Positions 46,551 to 53,828 of a stretch of DNA of 64,000 nt are shown piece by piece. The translations under genes were made by a program, and so were the position numbers. Numbering within the stretch: the stretch's first letter is position 1; each line of letters starts with the position of its first letter. Below the pieces are notes generated by a model that saw nothing but the letters and a program-made list of their open reading frames with translations, was not told the origin of the DNA and ran no database searches. Origin of the DNA: Streptomyces werraensis (GTDB taxonomy: Bacteria; Actinomycetota; Actinomycetes; Streptomycetales; Streptomycetaceae); the NCBI GenBank assembly GCA_014656175.1, contig BNBX01000002.1, positions 124,001 through 188,000 on the forward strand. The letters are read 5' to 3'.

Positions 46551-47606
46551 ATGTCCGGACCGCTCTATGTTCCCGTTCTGCCGACGAAGCCGCACGCGGC
46601 CGGCGCCTTCCGGGACCTGTGGCCGGACCTCCGGGCCGCGATCAGGCCGCTGTGGAACCTCCCGCCGCTGCCCGGGGTGGCTCCGGAGGCGCTGGCCACG
46701 GTGGTCGGCAAGTACGTCGATTCGGTGAGTGCCGTGAGCCATCACGGCGGATGGATCGACGCTCCCTTCGGCGAGGACGCCCAGACAGCAGCCCTCGCCG
46801 AAGCCCTGTCCGTGTACTGCGAGTTGGGGCGGCTGCGGCCGGTCACCGGGCCGGAGAGGACCGAGGCGCAGCAGGCGGCGGCCGTGGAGACGGCCCGGCG
46901 CTCCCTGCGCGGACTGGGTGTCCGGGTGCGGGTCACGGGGGAGTGGGACGGTCGCCTCGGGGAGGCGGTCCGGGGGCTGCTCGCCGGGACCGGTCCTGAG
47001 GTGGCCGTGGATCTGCTGCTCGACATGGGCGCGGTCCTCGACGACCGGCCTGACGCGGGCAAGGAGGCGCTGCGCGCACTTGACGCACTGATGCCTCTGG
47101 CGGTCTGGCGGAGCGCCGCTCTGCTCGGAGGAGCTTTTCCGCGGGTCACGGCCGACATGGTGGAGGAAGGATGGTGTGAGGAGTCGCGGGCGGAGTGGCG
47201 CATGTGGCACGAGGTGCGCGCCGCGGGCAGGGCCTATGCTCCGCTGCTCGGTTACGGCGACTACGGGGTGCAGCCTCCGAGTGCCCTCGCGCAGGCCCCG
47301 GCACCCGGGAGGAAGGGCGGCCCGCCCTGGGGTGTGCTCCGCTACACCACCGACAGTTCGTACGTCGTCGCCAGGACGTTGACCCGGGGGCCCGACCGGA
47401 TCGCCGTCAACCGTGCCGCTGCCCGCCGGATCACCGAGCTGCCCGAGTTCCGGGGGGCGCGGGCCGGGCAGGGCGAGGAATGGCTCAGCGACTGCGCGCA
47501 CGGCCCGCTCTCGGTCAGCGAGGGGGTGGGCGGGCCCACGGAGTGGCTGCGGGCGGGCAACCTCCAGCACATGACCCATGTCGTGCGGAGCCTGCCCGGC
47601 GGCTGA
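46551..47606 (+). CDS. Beta-family protein (T4 beta-like)
   Basis: A 351-residue protein that resembles the Pfam Beta_protein family. It starts with YVPVLPTKPHAAGAFRDLW and continues RPLWNLPPLP, the beta-strand pattern 'Y.P.Lk.k..E..AL..L....P.WelPP' of that TIM-barrel-like family. It ends WLRAGNLQHMTHV, also family-like. ATG 46551 follows GGGGGAG at 46538-46544. It is the only plus-strand gene between minus-strand defence modules and converges on the caspase-helicase gene. Beta-family proteins turn up repeatedly in phages and defence islands but have no established activity. Confidence in the family is moderate. Confidence 0.7.
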   Translation: MSGPLYVPVLPTKPHAAGAFRDLWPDLRAAIRPLWNLPPLPGVAPEALATVVGKYVDSVSAVSHHGGWIDAPFGEDAQTAALAEALSVYCELGRLRPVTGPERTEAQQAAAVETARRSLRGLGVRVRVTGEWDGRLGEAVRGLLAGTGPEVAVDLLLDMGAVLDDRPDAGKEALRALDALMPLAVWRSAALLGGAFPRVTADMVEEGWCEESRAEWRMWHEVRAAGRAYAPLLGYGDYGVQPPSALAQAPAPGRKGGPPWGVLRYTTDSSYVVARTLTRGPDRIAVNRAAARRITELPEFRGARAGQGEEWLSDCAHGPLSVSEGVGGPTEWLRAGNLQHMTHVVRSLPGG

Positions 47607-47655
47607 GTGGGCCGCCGGGTCCGGGCGCCCGAACCCGGCTGCGCTGTCCGGGGGT

Positions 47656-50600
47656 TCAGTCGAACAGCGGTGCCAGCGCGGTCTCGCCCGCCATGATCCG
47701 CCAGGCGGGCACCCGCACCGTCCGGCTCACCGGGCCGGGCTTGGCGCCGTGGCCCCCGGAGGGCAGTCCGGTGAGCAGCTCGCCTCGCGCGTGGGTGAGC
47801 CGGAGGTGCCGTGCGGGATCGTCGCCGGGTCTCGGGCCGGGGTCGATCAGCACCGCCGTGTTCTGGCCGGCGTCGGTGAACAGCAGGTCCACCGGGTGTC
47901 CGCCCACCGGCACGGCCCGCTCCAAATCGGTGACGCCCCGTTCGGTCAGATACCGCTGCAGGCGGTCGGCGAGGTCCTCGCGCGCCTCGCTCACCGGGCC
48001 TGGCTGGCCGGCCTCGGCCGCAGTGCCGCCATCGCCCGCTCCCAGCGGTGCCGAGCGTGCGGCGAGGAGGGCCGGCAGCCCGCTCTGGTCCTGCCAGAAG
48101 GCGTGGCCGCCGACCGTGATCAGCTGCGACTTGGCCCGGGTGACCGCCACGTTCCACAGGTTGACCTGGCTCGCGACCCAGTGCGTGGTCCGGGGCGGCG
48201 TGTTGTGCGCGGCCACCGGGCTGAGCACCATCACGTCACGCTGTCCGCCCTGGAAGGTGTGGACGGTGCCGACCCGGACCCGGTCGTCGTCCCGCCAGAT
48301 TCGGGCCAGTGTCTCCTTCTGCGCCCGGAACGGCGTGACCACCCCCACCGTCGCGTCCGCCGGAAGTCCCGCCAGCAGTCTGTCGACCACGCGCCGCACG
48401 GCCTCCGCCTCCACCGCGTTCCGCCAGGACCGCCCGTCGCCGCCGCGCGCCGACACCCCGGACGGTACGTCGACCCAGCCGAGCACCGGTGCCGGGTCGG
48501 CCGCTCCCACCGGGTCGTGTCCCGGCACCTGCCGCCGCACGTCGGTCAGCACCCGCAACCGGCCGCCGTAGCAGTGGCTGTTGACGACGTCCGCGATCCG
48601 CGGGTGGCAGCGGTAGTGCTCGTCGAGGAGCAGCGCGCCGTCGCCGTGCTGTTCGGCCGCGTGGTACGAGGAGTAGACGTGATAGGTGAGGCGGTGGTGT
48701 TCCAGTTGCGCGGCGCTCAGCCCGGCCCGCGTTCGTGCCTGCCGCTCCTGCTGCGGTGACACTCCGGGGATGTGCCCGAGCTGCATGGGGTCACCGATGA
48801 TCAGTGCCCGCCGGGCCCGGAACAACAGCGGCAGCACCGACGGGATCGAGCACTGGCTGGCCTCGTCGATGACGACGAGGTCGAACAGCTTCGGGGTGAG
48901 TTCCAGCTGCCGCACCGAGTGGGTGCTGACGGCCCATCCCTTGATGTGCGTCATCAGGTTCTTCTGGCTGCGCTGGTAGCCGGAGCGGCGGCGGAGCGCC
49001 TGGAGCCGCTGGTTCATGAGCCCGGCGGCCCGGTCGAGGGCCTCGGCGGACAGCGCGCGGGACAGTTCCGCCGCCAGGCCGGACAGCGCCTCCGCCGTCA
49101 CCGACCGGGACGCCTTGAGCCCGTCCTCGTCCCAGTCCCTCTGCCTGCGGACGAGTTCGCGCACCTCCCGCTCCACGGTCACGATGCCGGCCAGGGACTC
49201 CAGCAACCCGGGCGGCACCGGTCGTGCCGCCGCCCACTCCGGCCACGCGGGTCCGGCCCCCTCGGGCTGCTCCGCGCCCGCCGAGACCAATGCGGCAAGC
49301 GCACGCCCACGCCGCCATGTCCCCAGCTGCCACCAGCGGGCCCCGGCCGTCTTCCGGGCCCGGTCCGCCCACCGGCCCAAGGCTGCCGGGCCGTCCGCTT
49401 CCACCGCCCAAACCCCTTCGAGGAGAGTCAGGGCCAGCTCAAGTTCGGCCGCCCACTCCTCTCGGTCGCCGAGCAGTTCCAGCAGTCGCGTCTCCTCACC
49501 GACGCGGTGTGCCGCTTCCGCCCGCAGCCGGTCGGCCGTGTCCCGGGTGTTGCGCAGTTCGCCGCCGACGGTGGCCGATCCGCGGCGCGGCGCCGGAACC
49601 GGTTTGGCGAGCAGCCGTTCTAGTTTGGCGGCCTCCCGCTCCAGTGCCTCCGCGTTGCCCGTCCGCATCAGCAGGCCGGGCGCGATGTCGTCGCAGCGCT
49701 GGGCGACGACGTTCACGGCCTCGTTGTTGGTGGAGGCGACCAGCACCGACTGTCCCGCGGCGACGCAGGTGGTGACGACCGCCGTGACGACCTCGCTCTT
49801 GCCGGTGCCGGGCGGTCCCGTCGCCACCGTCAGCGGCCGGCTCATCGCCGAGGTGATCACCTGTTCCTGGCTCTCGTTGCACGGTCCCGGAGCGACGGGG
49901 GTCACCGGGTTCGCCGAGGCAGCCGTCGTGGCCGGTGCCTGCCGCGCCCCGCCGTTCAGCAGCGCGTCCAGGGCGGTGCCCGTGATCTGCGCGGTCCGCG
50001 TGGAGATCTCCAGCAGGTTGTCCACGAGCGCCTGGGTGGCCATGGCCTCCGCACCGGACGGCACCAGCAGCACGGCCGCGTTGTGCGCGCCGGGCCGCAG
50101 TGCCCGCATGACCGTGCGGTCGCTGAGCGCGGACGGGTCCAGCGGTTCGAGTTCCGGCAGCCCCAGCTCGTCCAGCAACTCCCGGACGGCGCGGAGCATC
50201 TGGGCGTCGTTGCCCTCCTGCCAGGCCGGCTGCCAGCGGGCCACCAGGTCGGCGGCGTCGCCCGCGTCGAGGAGTTCCGATACGACGCCGCTGTGCAGGG
50301 ACGGCACGCCGCTGGGCCGCAGCACGTCCCGACCGTTCTCGTCCGGCGCCATCTCCATCTGCTGGACGAGCAGCGGCGCCAGCTCGACCGTCGCGCGCCG
50401 CCCCCGGCCCCCGTCACGTGAGGGGAGCGTGATCGCCGGATACCCGTACCAGTACTCCTGCCGCGTCCCCGCCCCGCCGTCCGACCCGGCCCGCCCGTCC
50501 TGGGGCCGGGGCAGGGACCCGGGCGCGACGATGTGCGGTCCGCGGCCCGACTGGATGGTCTCCTCGCCCTGGGCCAGCAGGAAGTACTTCTCGTCGCGGC

Positions 50601-51558
50601 CGGCGTCCCGGTCGGGCCGCATTCCGGCCGCCGCCTGCGCGGTGAGGCAGTCCGCGTAGTACCGCAGCAGCCGCTGCGGGTCGACGCCGTCCCGTTCGTC
50701 CGCCTCGGCCAGTTCCCGGGCCTTCAGCAGCGCGGGGGAGCGCCGGGCGGCTTCGGTGGCGTCGTGGGGGAGCGCGGGCAGGCGTACGGGCCGGGCCACC
50801 GACCGGGCGAAGGGGAGGCTGCGGGTGGCCCTGATCGTGGACTTGGTGGGCCGCTGCTCCTCCGGGACGCCGTCGCGGGTCATCTGGGCGGTCAGGTAGT
50901 CGAAGAGGTCGTCGGGGGTAATCCAGCCGCCGTCCTTGATCCGGCCGTTGCGCAGCCCTTCGACGATCTCCCCGGTGAACCGGGAGGTGCCGAGACTCGA
51001 CCCGGGCGGCGCCATCGCGGAGGCCGTCTGGAGGGCGTCGGACGCGGTGATGAAGTACACGCCGGTCGGCTTCAGCAGGGTGCTCGGCGCGGGCCGGTCC
51101 GGCTGTCCCGCCGGGCCCTTGGCGGTCCAGCCCTGGACGACGGAACCGCTGGAGCAGCAGTCCAGCAGCACCAGTTTGGAGGCGGCCCGGCAGGACTGGA
51201 GCATCCGCTCCAGGAACTCCGCCGGCACCGCCGTACCCGGCAGGTCGGCGGGATCGGTGTCGCGGGTCAGGAAGTACAGCTGGCCGTCCTGCTCGCAGTA
51301 CTCCCCGTGCCCGCTGAAGTAGAGCAGCGCGGTCTCACTGGGCAGCCGGGCCTCCAGGAACGTCTCGACGGCGTGCAGCATCTCCGCGCGCGTCGGCTCG
51401 GCGGCCACCGCGCACTCGTTGTACATGCCGATCTCGGTGTTCTCCAGCACGGCCCGCATGTAGTGCAGGTCGGCCCGCACGGCCGGAAGGTCCTGGTACG
51501 CCTCGCTGTCGTACGTGGAGACACCGACGAGTAACGCGTGGCGGTCGTTGTCCGTCAT
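47656..51558 (-). CDS. Caspase-like protease fused to a superfamily 1 (UPF1-like) helicase
   Basis: A 1300-residue fusion. Residues 1-230 form a peptidase C14 caspase domain: strand 1 HALLVGVSTY, catalytic His84 in YFSGHGE, and catalytic Cys135 in LLDCCSSG. A linker of about 300 residues follows. The SF1 helicase has Q-motif NESQEQVI near 561, Walker A GPPGTGKSE at 581-589, a coiled insert, LVVIDEASQCSIPSVLPLLF near 873, GDPMQLG, TPFRAQKETL and VGTVHTFQGGQRDVMVLS, with TRAKSQLITVGG at the end (AAA_11/AAA_12). The last 100 residues resemble a PD-(D/E)XK-like fold (HPVDLLFTDAGQNTAVLID) lacking a clear ExK. The downstream end converges on the beta-family gene; an EACC1 gene lies 6 bases upstream. 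The likely logic is that nucleic-acid sensing by the helicase triggers protease-driven cell death; that is inference. Confidence 0.9.
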   Translation of the reverse strand: MTDNDRHALLVGVSTYDSEAYQDLPAVRADLHYMRAVLENTEIGMYNECAVAAEPTRAEMLHAVETFLEARLPSETALLYFSGHGEYCEQDGQLYFLTRDTDPADLPGTAVPAEFLERMLQSCRAASKLVLLDCCSSGSVVQGWTAKGPAGQPDRPAPSTLLKPTGVYFITASDALQTASAMAPPGSSLGTSRFTGEIVEGLRNGRIKDGGWITPDDLFDYLTAQMTRDGVPEEQRPTKSTIRATRSLPFARSVARPVRLPALPHDATEAARRSPALLKARELAEADERDGVDPQRLLRYYADCLTAQAAAGMRPDRDAGRDEKYFLLAQGEETIQSGRGPHIVAPGSLPRPQDGRAGSDGGAGTRQEYWYGYPAITLPSRDGGRGRRATVELAPLLVQQMEMAPDENGRDVLRPSGVPSLHSGVVSELLDAGDAADLVARWQPAWQEGNDAQMLRAVRELLDELGLPELEPLDPSALSDRTVMRALRPGAHNAAVLLVPSGAEAMATQALVDNLLEISTRTAQITGTALDALLNGGARQAPATTAASANPVTPVAPGPCNESQEQVITSAMSRPLTVATGPPGTGKSEVVTAVVTTCVAAGQSVLVASTNNEAVNVVAQRCDDIAPGLLMRTGNAEALEREAAKLERLLAKPVPAPRRGSATVGGELRNTRDTADRLRAEAAHRVGEETRLLELLGDREEWAAELELALTLLEGVWAVEADGPAALGRWADRARKTAGARWWQLGTWRRGRALAALVSAGAEQPEGAGPAWPEWAAARPVPPGLLESLAGIVTVEREVRELVRRQRDWDEDGLKASRSVTAEALSGLAAELSRALSAEALDRAAGLMNQRLQALRRRSGYQRSQKNLMTHIKGWAVSTHSVRQLELTPKLFDLVVIDEASQCSIPSVLPLLFRARRALIIGDPMQLGHIPGVSPQQERQARTRAGLSAAQLEHHRLTYHVYSSYHAAEQHGDGALLLDEHYRCHPRIADVVNSHCYGGRLRVLTDVRRQVPGHDPVGAADPAPVLGWVDVPSGVSARGGDGRSWRNAVEAEAVRRVVDRLLAGLPADATVGVVTPFRAQKETLARIWRDDDRVRVGTVHTFQGGQRDVMVLSPVAAHNTPPRTTHWVASQVNLWNVAVTRAKSQLITVGGHAFWQDQSGLPALLAARSAPLGAGDGGTAAEAGQPGPVSEAREDLADRLQRYLTERGVTDLERAVPVGGHPVDLLFTDAGQNTAVLIDPGPRPGDDPARHLRLTHARGELLTGLPSGGHGAKPGPVSRTVRVPAWRIMAGETALAPLFD

Positions 51559-51564
51559 CGCCGC

Positions 51565-51951
51565 TCAGCCCGCCGCCGTGCCGTCGCCGTCGCCGCCGTC
51601 CGCGAGGAACCGCTCGACGAGCGTGTCGTCCTCGCGGGCCTCCTTGCCGGTGATGCGCAGGACCGCCCCGTCGGGCCGCTTGACGACGAGGGTGCGCTGC
51701 GGGATCCGCGCCAGCCACACCTGCACCATCGCGGCGACGAACGACCCGGCGCTCAGCAGCAGCCCGACGGTCTCGGCGGACGGCCCGCCCTTGTCGCCGA
51801 CCCCTGCCAGGCTGCCCGGTTCGGGCAGGTCCATCCTGGCCGTGGAGTCCGCCTCGGCGAGCGCGGCGAGCAGTTCGCGTGCGTCCTTGCGGGCGCGCAG
51901 CGGGTCCTCGTCGACGACGGAGATCCGGTATCCGCTGTGGTTGTCGTGCAT
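51565..51951 (-). CDS. EACC1, effector-associated constant component protein
   Basis: A 128-residue protein starting MHDNHSGYRISVVDEDPLRARKDARELLAAL with one hydrophobic helix at about 60-80 (TVGLLLSAGSFVAAMVQVWL) and a beta-rich tail (RTLVVKRPDGAVLRITG, AREDDTLVERFL). This is the layout of the EACC1 family described in actinobacterial NTP-dependent conflict systems, where it sits beside caspase or trypsin effectors. It precedes the caspase-helicase by 6 bases on the same strand. Its exact role is unknown; membrane-associated assembly of the effector is a possibility. Confidence 0.82.
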   Translation of the reverse strand: MHDNHSGYRISVVDEDPLRARKDARELLAALAEADSTARMDLPEPGSLAGVGDKGGPSAETVGLLLSAGSFVAAMVQVWLARIPQRTLVVKRPDGAVLRITGKEAREDDTLVERFLADGGDGDGTAAG

Positions 51952-52096
51952 GGCGTTCTCGTGCTCCCCGTGAGTTCACCGGCTCCTTGCCGGGCGAACG
52001 ACACTAGCGTCCGCCACTGACATCGACGGTCCAACGCGCGCTGCCTGACGGGGCGTTGGCGTGAACATGGTCGCCGATGGCCGGGTCCGGTGCGTC

Positions 52097-52566
52097 TCAC
52101 GGCAGGCGCAGTTCCGCCCACACCGTCTTGCCCGGCGCGCCGTCGCGCGGCGCGACCTCCCAGCGGGTCGCCAGTCCCGCGACGATCAGCAGACCCCGGC
52201 CGCACTCCGCGTCGCCCGGCGGTTCCGCGTCGGAGAGCACGGGCACGCGTTCGGTCCGGGTGTCGCTGACCTCGACGCGCACGGTGCCGGTGCCGTGGGT
52301 GAGCCGGACGTGGAAGTCCCGGCCGGCGACATGCCCGTGCCGGACGGCGTTGGCGGCCAGCTCGGCGGTGATCAGCGTGAGGGTTTCGTTGACCCGGCCC
52401 CCGTACGGGTGCCCCCAGGTGTCGAGCCGGTGCGAGACCAGTCTGCGGGCCAGGCGGGCGCCGCGCGGGGAGGAGGTGACGCCATCGCGAACTCGTGCAG
52501 GGGGTGGGCGGTTTCGGACTCGCCGTCGGGGGTGTGCACCCGGGGGGTGGAGATTCGGCTGTTCAT
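52097..52566 (-). pseudogene. HATPase_c (anti-sigma/SpoIIAB-like) protein with a one-base frameshift
   Basis: The family start MNSRISTPRVHTPDGESET...LHEFAM is encoded from ATG 52566, but this frame ends without the ATPase domain. The rest (TSSPRGARLARRLVSHRLDTWG, ELAANAVRHGHV N-box, CGRGLLIV G-box) is in another frame that has no start codon before the domain. The joint near 52480-52486 reads ATGGCGTCACC where relatives encode AMRFTSS, consistent with loss of one base. These proteins usually pair with the XRE-DUF5753/DUF397 genes next door. Either decay or a sequencing error. Confidence 0.75.
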
Positions 52567-52713
52567 GTGGCCCACGCTGCCGGTGCGGTCCTAGCGTGGC
52601 CAGATACGGCGCGCATACGGGTCGTCGCTGTAAGTGGCTGGTGTGCGGGTGTAGGCGGGACGGAGCGTGACGGTCGGCGCGGGGGTGCGTTGGCCGAGGG
52701 AGGCGGTACGGGG

Positions 52714-53586
52714 ATGAGTGAACCGACGGGGCTGGTGGACGGGGTGTCCGGGGGCGGTGAGGGTGAGGAGCGGCATCCGGAGGCGGACGCCGGCTCCGGG
52801 GTCCTGCGGGTCTTCGGGCGGCAGTTGAAACGGTTTCGGGTGCGGGCGGGTATGGAGCGGCCCGAGTTCGGCTCGCTGACGGGGTACTCGGTGTCGACCA
52901 TCGCCGCTTACGAGCAGGGACGCCGGGTGCCACCGCCGAGGTTCATCGACCAGGCGGACGAGGTGCTGGACGCGGGCGGGGTCCTCCAGGAGATGAAGGA
53001 GGAGGTGGCTCGGGCCCAGTATCCGGCGTTCTTCAGGGATGCGGCTCGGTTGGAGGCTGAGGCTGTTGAGCTGCACGTGTACGCGATGTACGCAGTCCCC
53101 GGACTGTTGCAGACCGAGGAGTACGCCCGTGCGGTGTTCTCCATCCGTCGTCCGCTGCTCGACGAATACCGGATCGAGCAGGGGCTGAGCGCGCGCCTGG
53201 CGAGGCAGGAGATCTACGCGCGCAAGCCCGCACCGCTGATGAGTTTCGTCCTGGAAGAGTCCGTGCTCCAGAGGCCCATCGGGGGTAAGCAAGTACTGCG
53301 GGGCCAGTTGGAGCAGGTTCTGCTCATCGGCCACAAACGCAACGTCGAGATCCAGGTCATGCCCGTCAGCCGTGAGGATCACGGCGCGCTGGGTGGGCCG
53401 TTCACCTTGATCGATACACCTGAAGGGCGGAGGATCGCCTATGCAGAGGTGCAAGGTGACAGTCGCCTCTACTCGGGGCATTCGAAGGTCCGGGAGCTTG
53501 AGGCCCGTTATGGGATTCTCCGAGCACAGGCCCTCACGCCGAGCGAGTCACTGGCATACGTAGAGAAGCTGCTGGGAGAGACATGA
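52714..53586 (+). CDS. XRE-family regulator with DUF5753 domain
   Basis: A 290-residue DNA-binding protein: N-terminal helix-turn-helix around 30-90 (GRQLKRFRVRAGMERPEFGSLTGYS...TIAAYEQGRR) and a C-terminal DUF5753 ligand-like domain (LHVYAMYAVPGLLQTEEYARAV, EESVLQRPIGG). ATG 52714 follows GAGGGAGG. It overlaps the DUF397 gene by four bases (ATGA). This WhiJ-like trio architecture is typical of Streptomyces; it could control the adjacent methyltransferase module, but nothing in the sequence shows that. Confidence 0.9.
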   Translation: MSEPTGLVDGVSGGGEGEERHPEADAGSGVLRVFGRQLKRFRVRAGMERPEFGSLTGYSVSTIAAYEQGRRVPPPRFIDQADEVLDAGGVLQEMKEEVARAQYPAFFRDAARLEAEAVELHVYAMYAVPGLLQTEEYARAVFSIRRPLLDEYRIEQGLSARLARQEIYARKPAPLMSFVLEESVLQRPIGGKQVLRGQLEQVLLIGHKRNVEIQVMPVSREDHGALGGPFTLIDTPEGRRIAYAEVQGDSRLYSGHSKVRELEARYGILRAQALTPSESLAYVEKLLGET

Positions 53587-53768
53587 GTGTTGAGCCCGAA
53601 CTGGCGTGGTTCAAGAGCAGTTACAGCACGGGCGATGGCGGCGAGTGCGTCGAGGTCGCCGTCCGCTCTCACGTCGTACACGTACGCGACTCCAAGGACA
53701 TAGTCCGACCTGGCCTCGCGGTGGATGCGGCGGCCTGGGACGCCTTCGTCGGCTTCGCCGTCCGATAA
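53583..53768 (+). CDS. DUF397 small partner protein
   Basis: A 61-residue DUF397 protein (WFKSSYSTGDGGECVEVAV...VRDSKD...WDAFVGFAV). It is always paired with XRE-DUF5753 regulators, probably as an antagonist or cofactor. Start overlaps the regulator stop. Followed by a terminator hairpin. Confidence 0.92.
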   Translation: MSVEPELAWFKSSYSTGDGGECVEVAVRSHVVHVRDSKDIVRPGLAVDAAAWDAFVGFAVR

Positions 53769-53776
53769 TGCGCTGA

Positions 53777-53807
53777 GTCTGCCCCTGGCCACGTGTCAGG
53801 GGCAGAC
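53777..53807. terminator. 11-bp hairpin between convergent DUF397 and methyltransferase genes
   Basis: Arms 53777-53787 and 53797-53807 are perfectly complementary, 9-nt loop, in the 60-base gap between convergent stops. Confidence 0.75.
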
Positions 53808-53828
53808 CTATGTCCGGCAAAGCGCCGA

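Noticed and set aside
52097-52933. HATPase read as one intact gene from the longest frame
   Set aside because: Its N-terminal part would overlap the divergent XRE gene and is R/P-rich shadow sequence, while the family N-terminus is in another frame.
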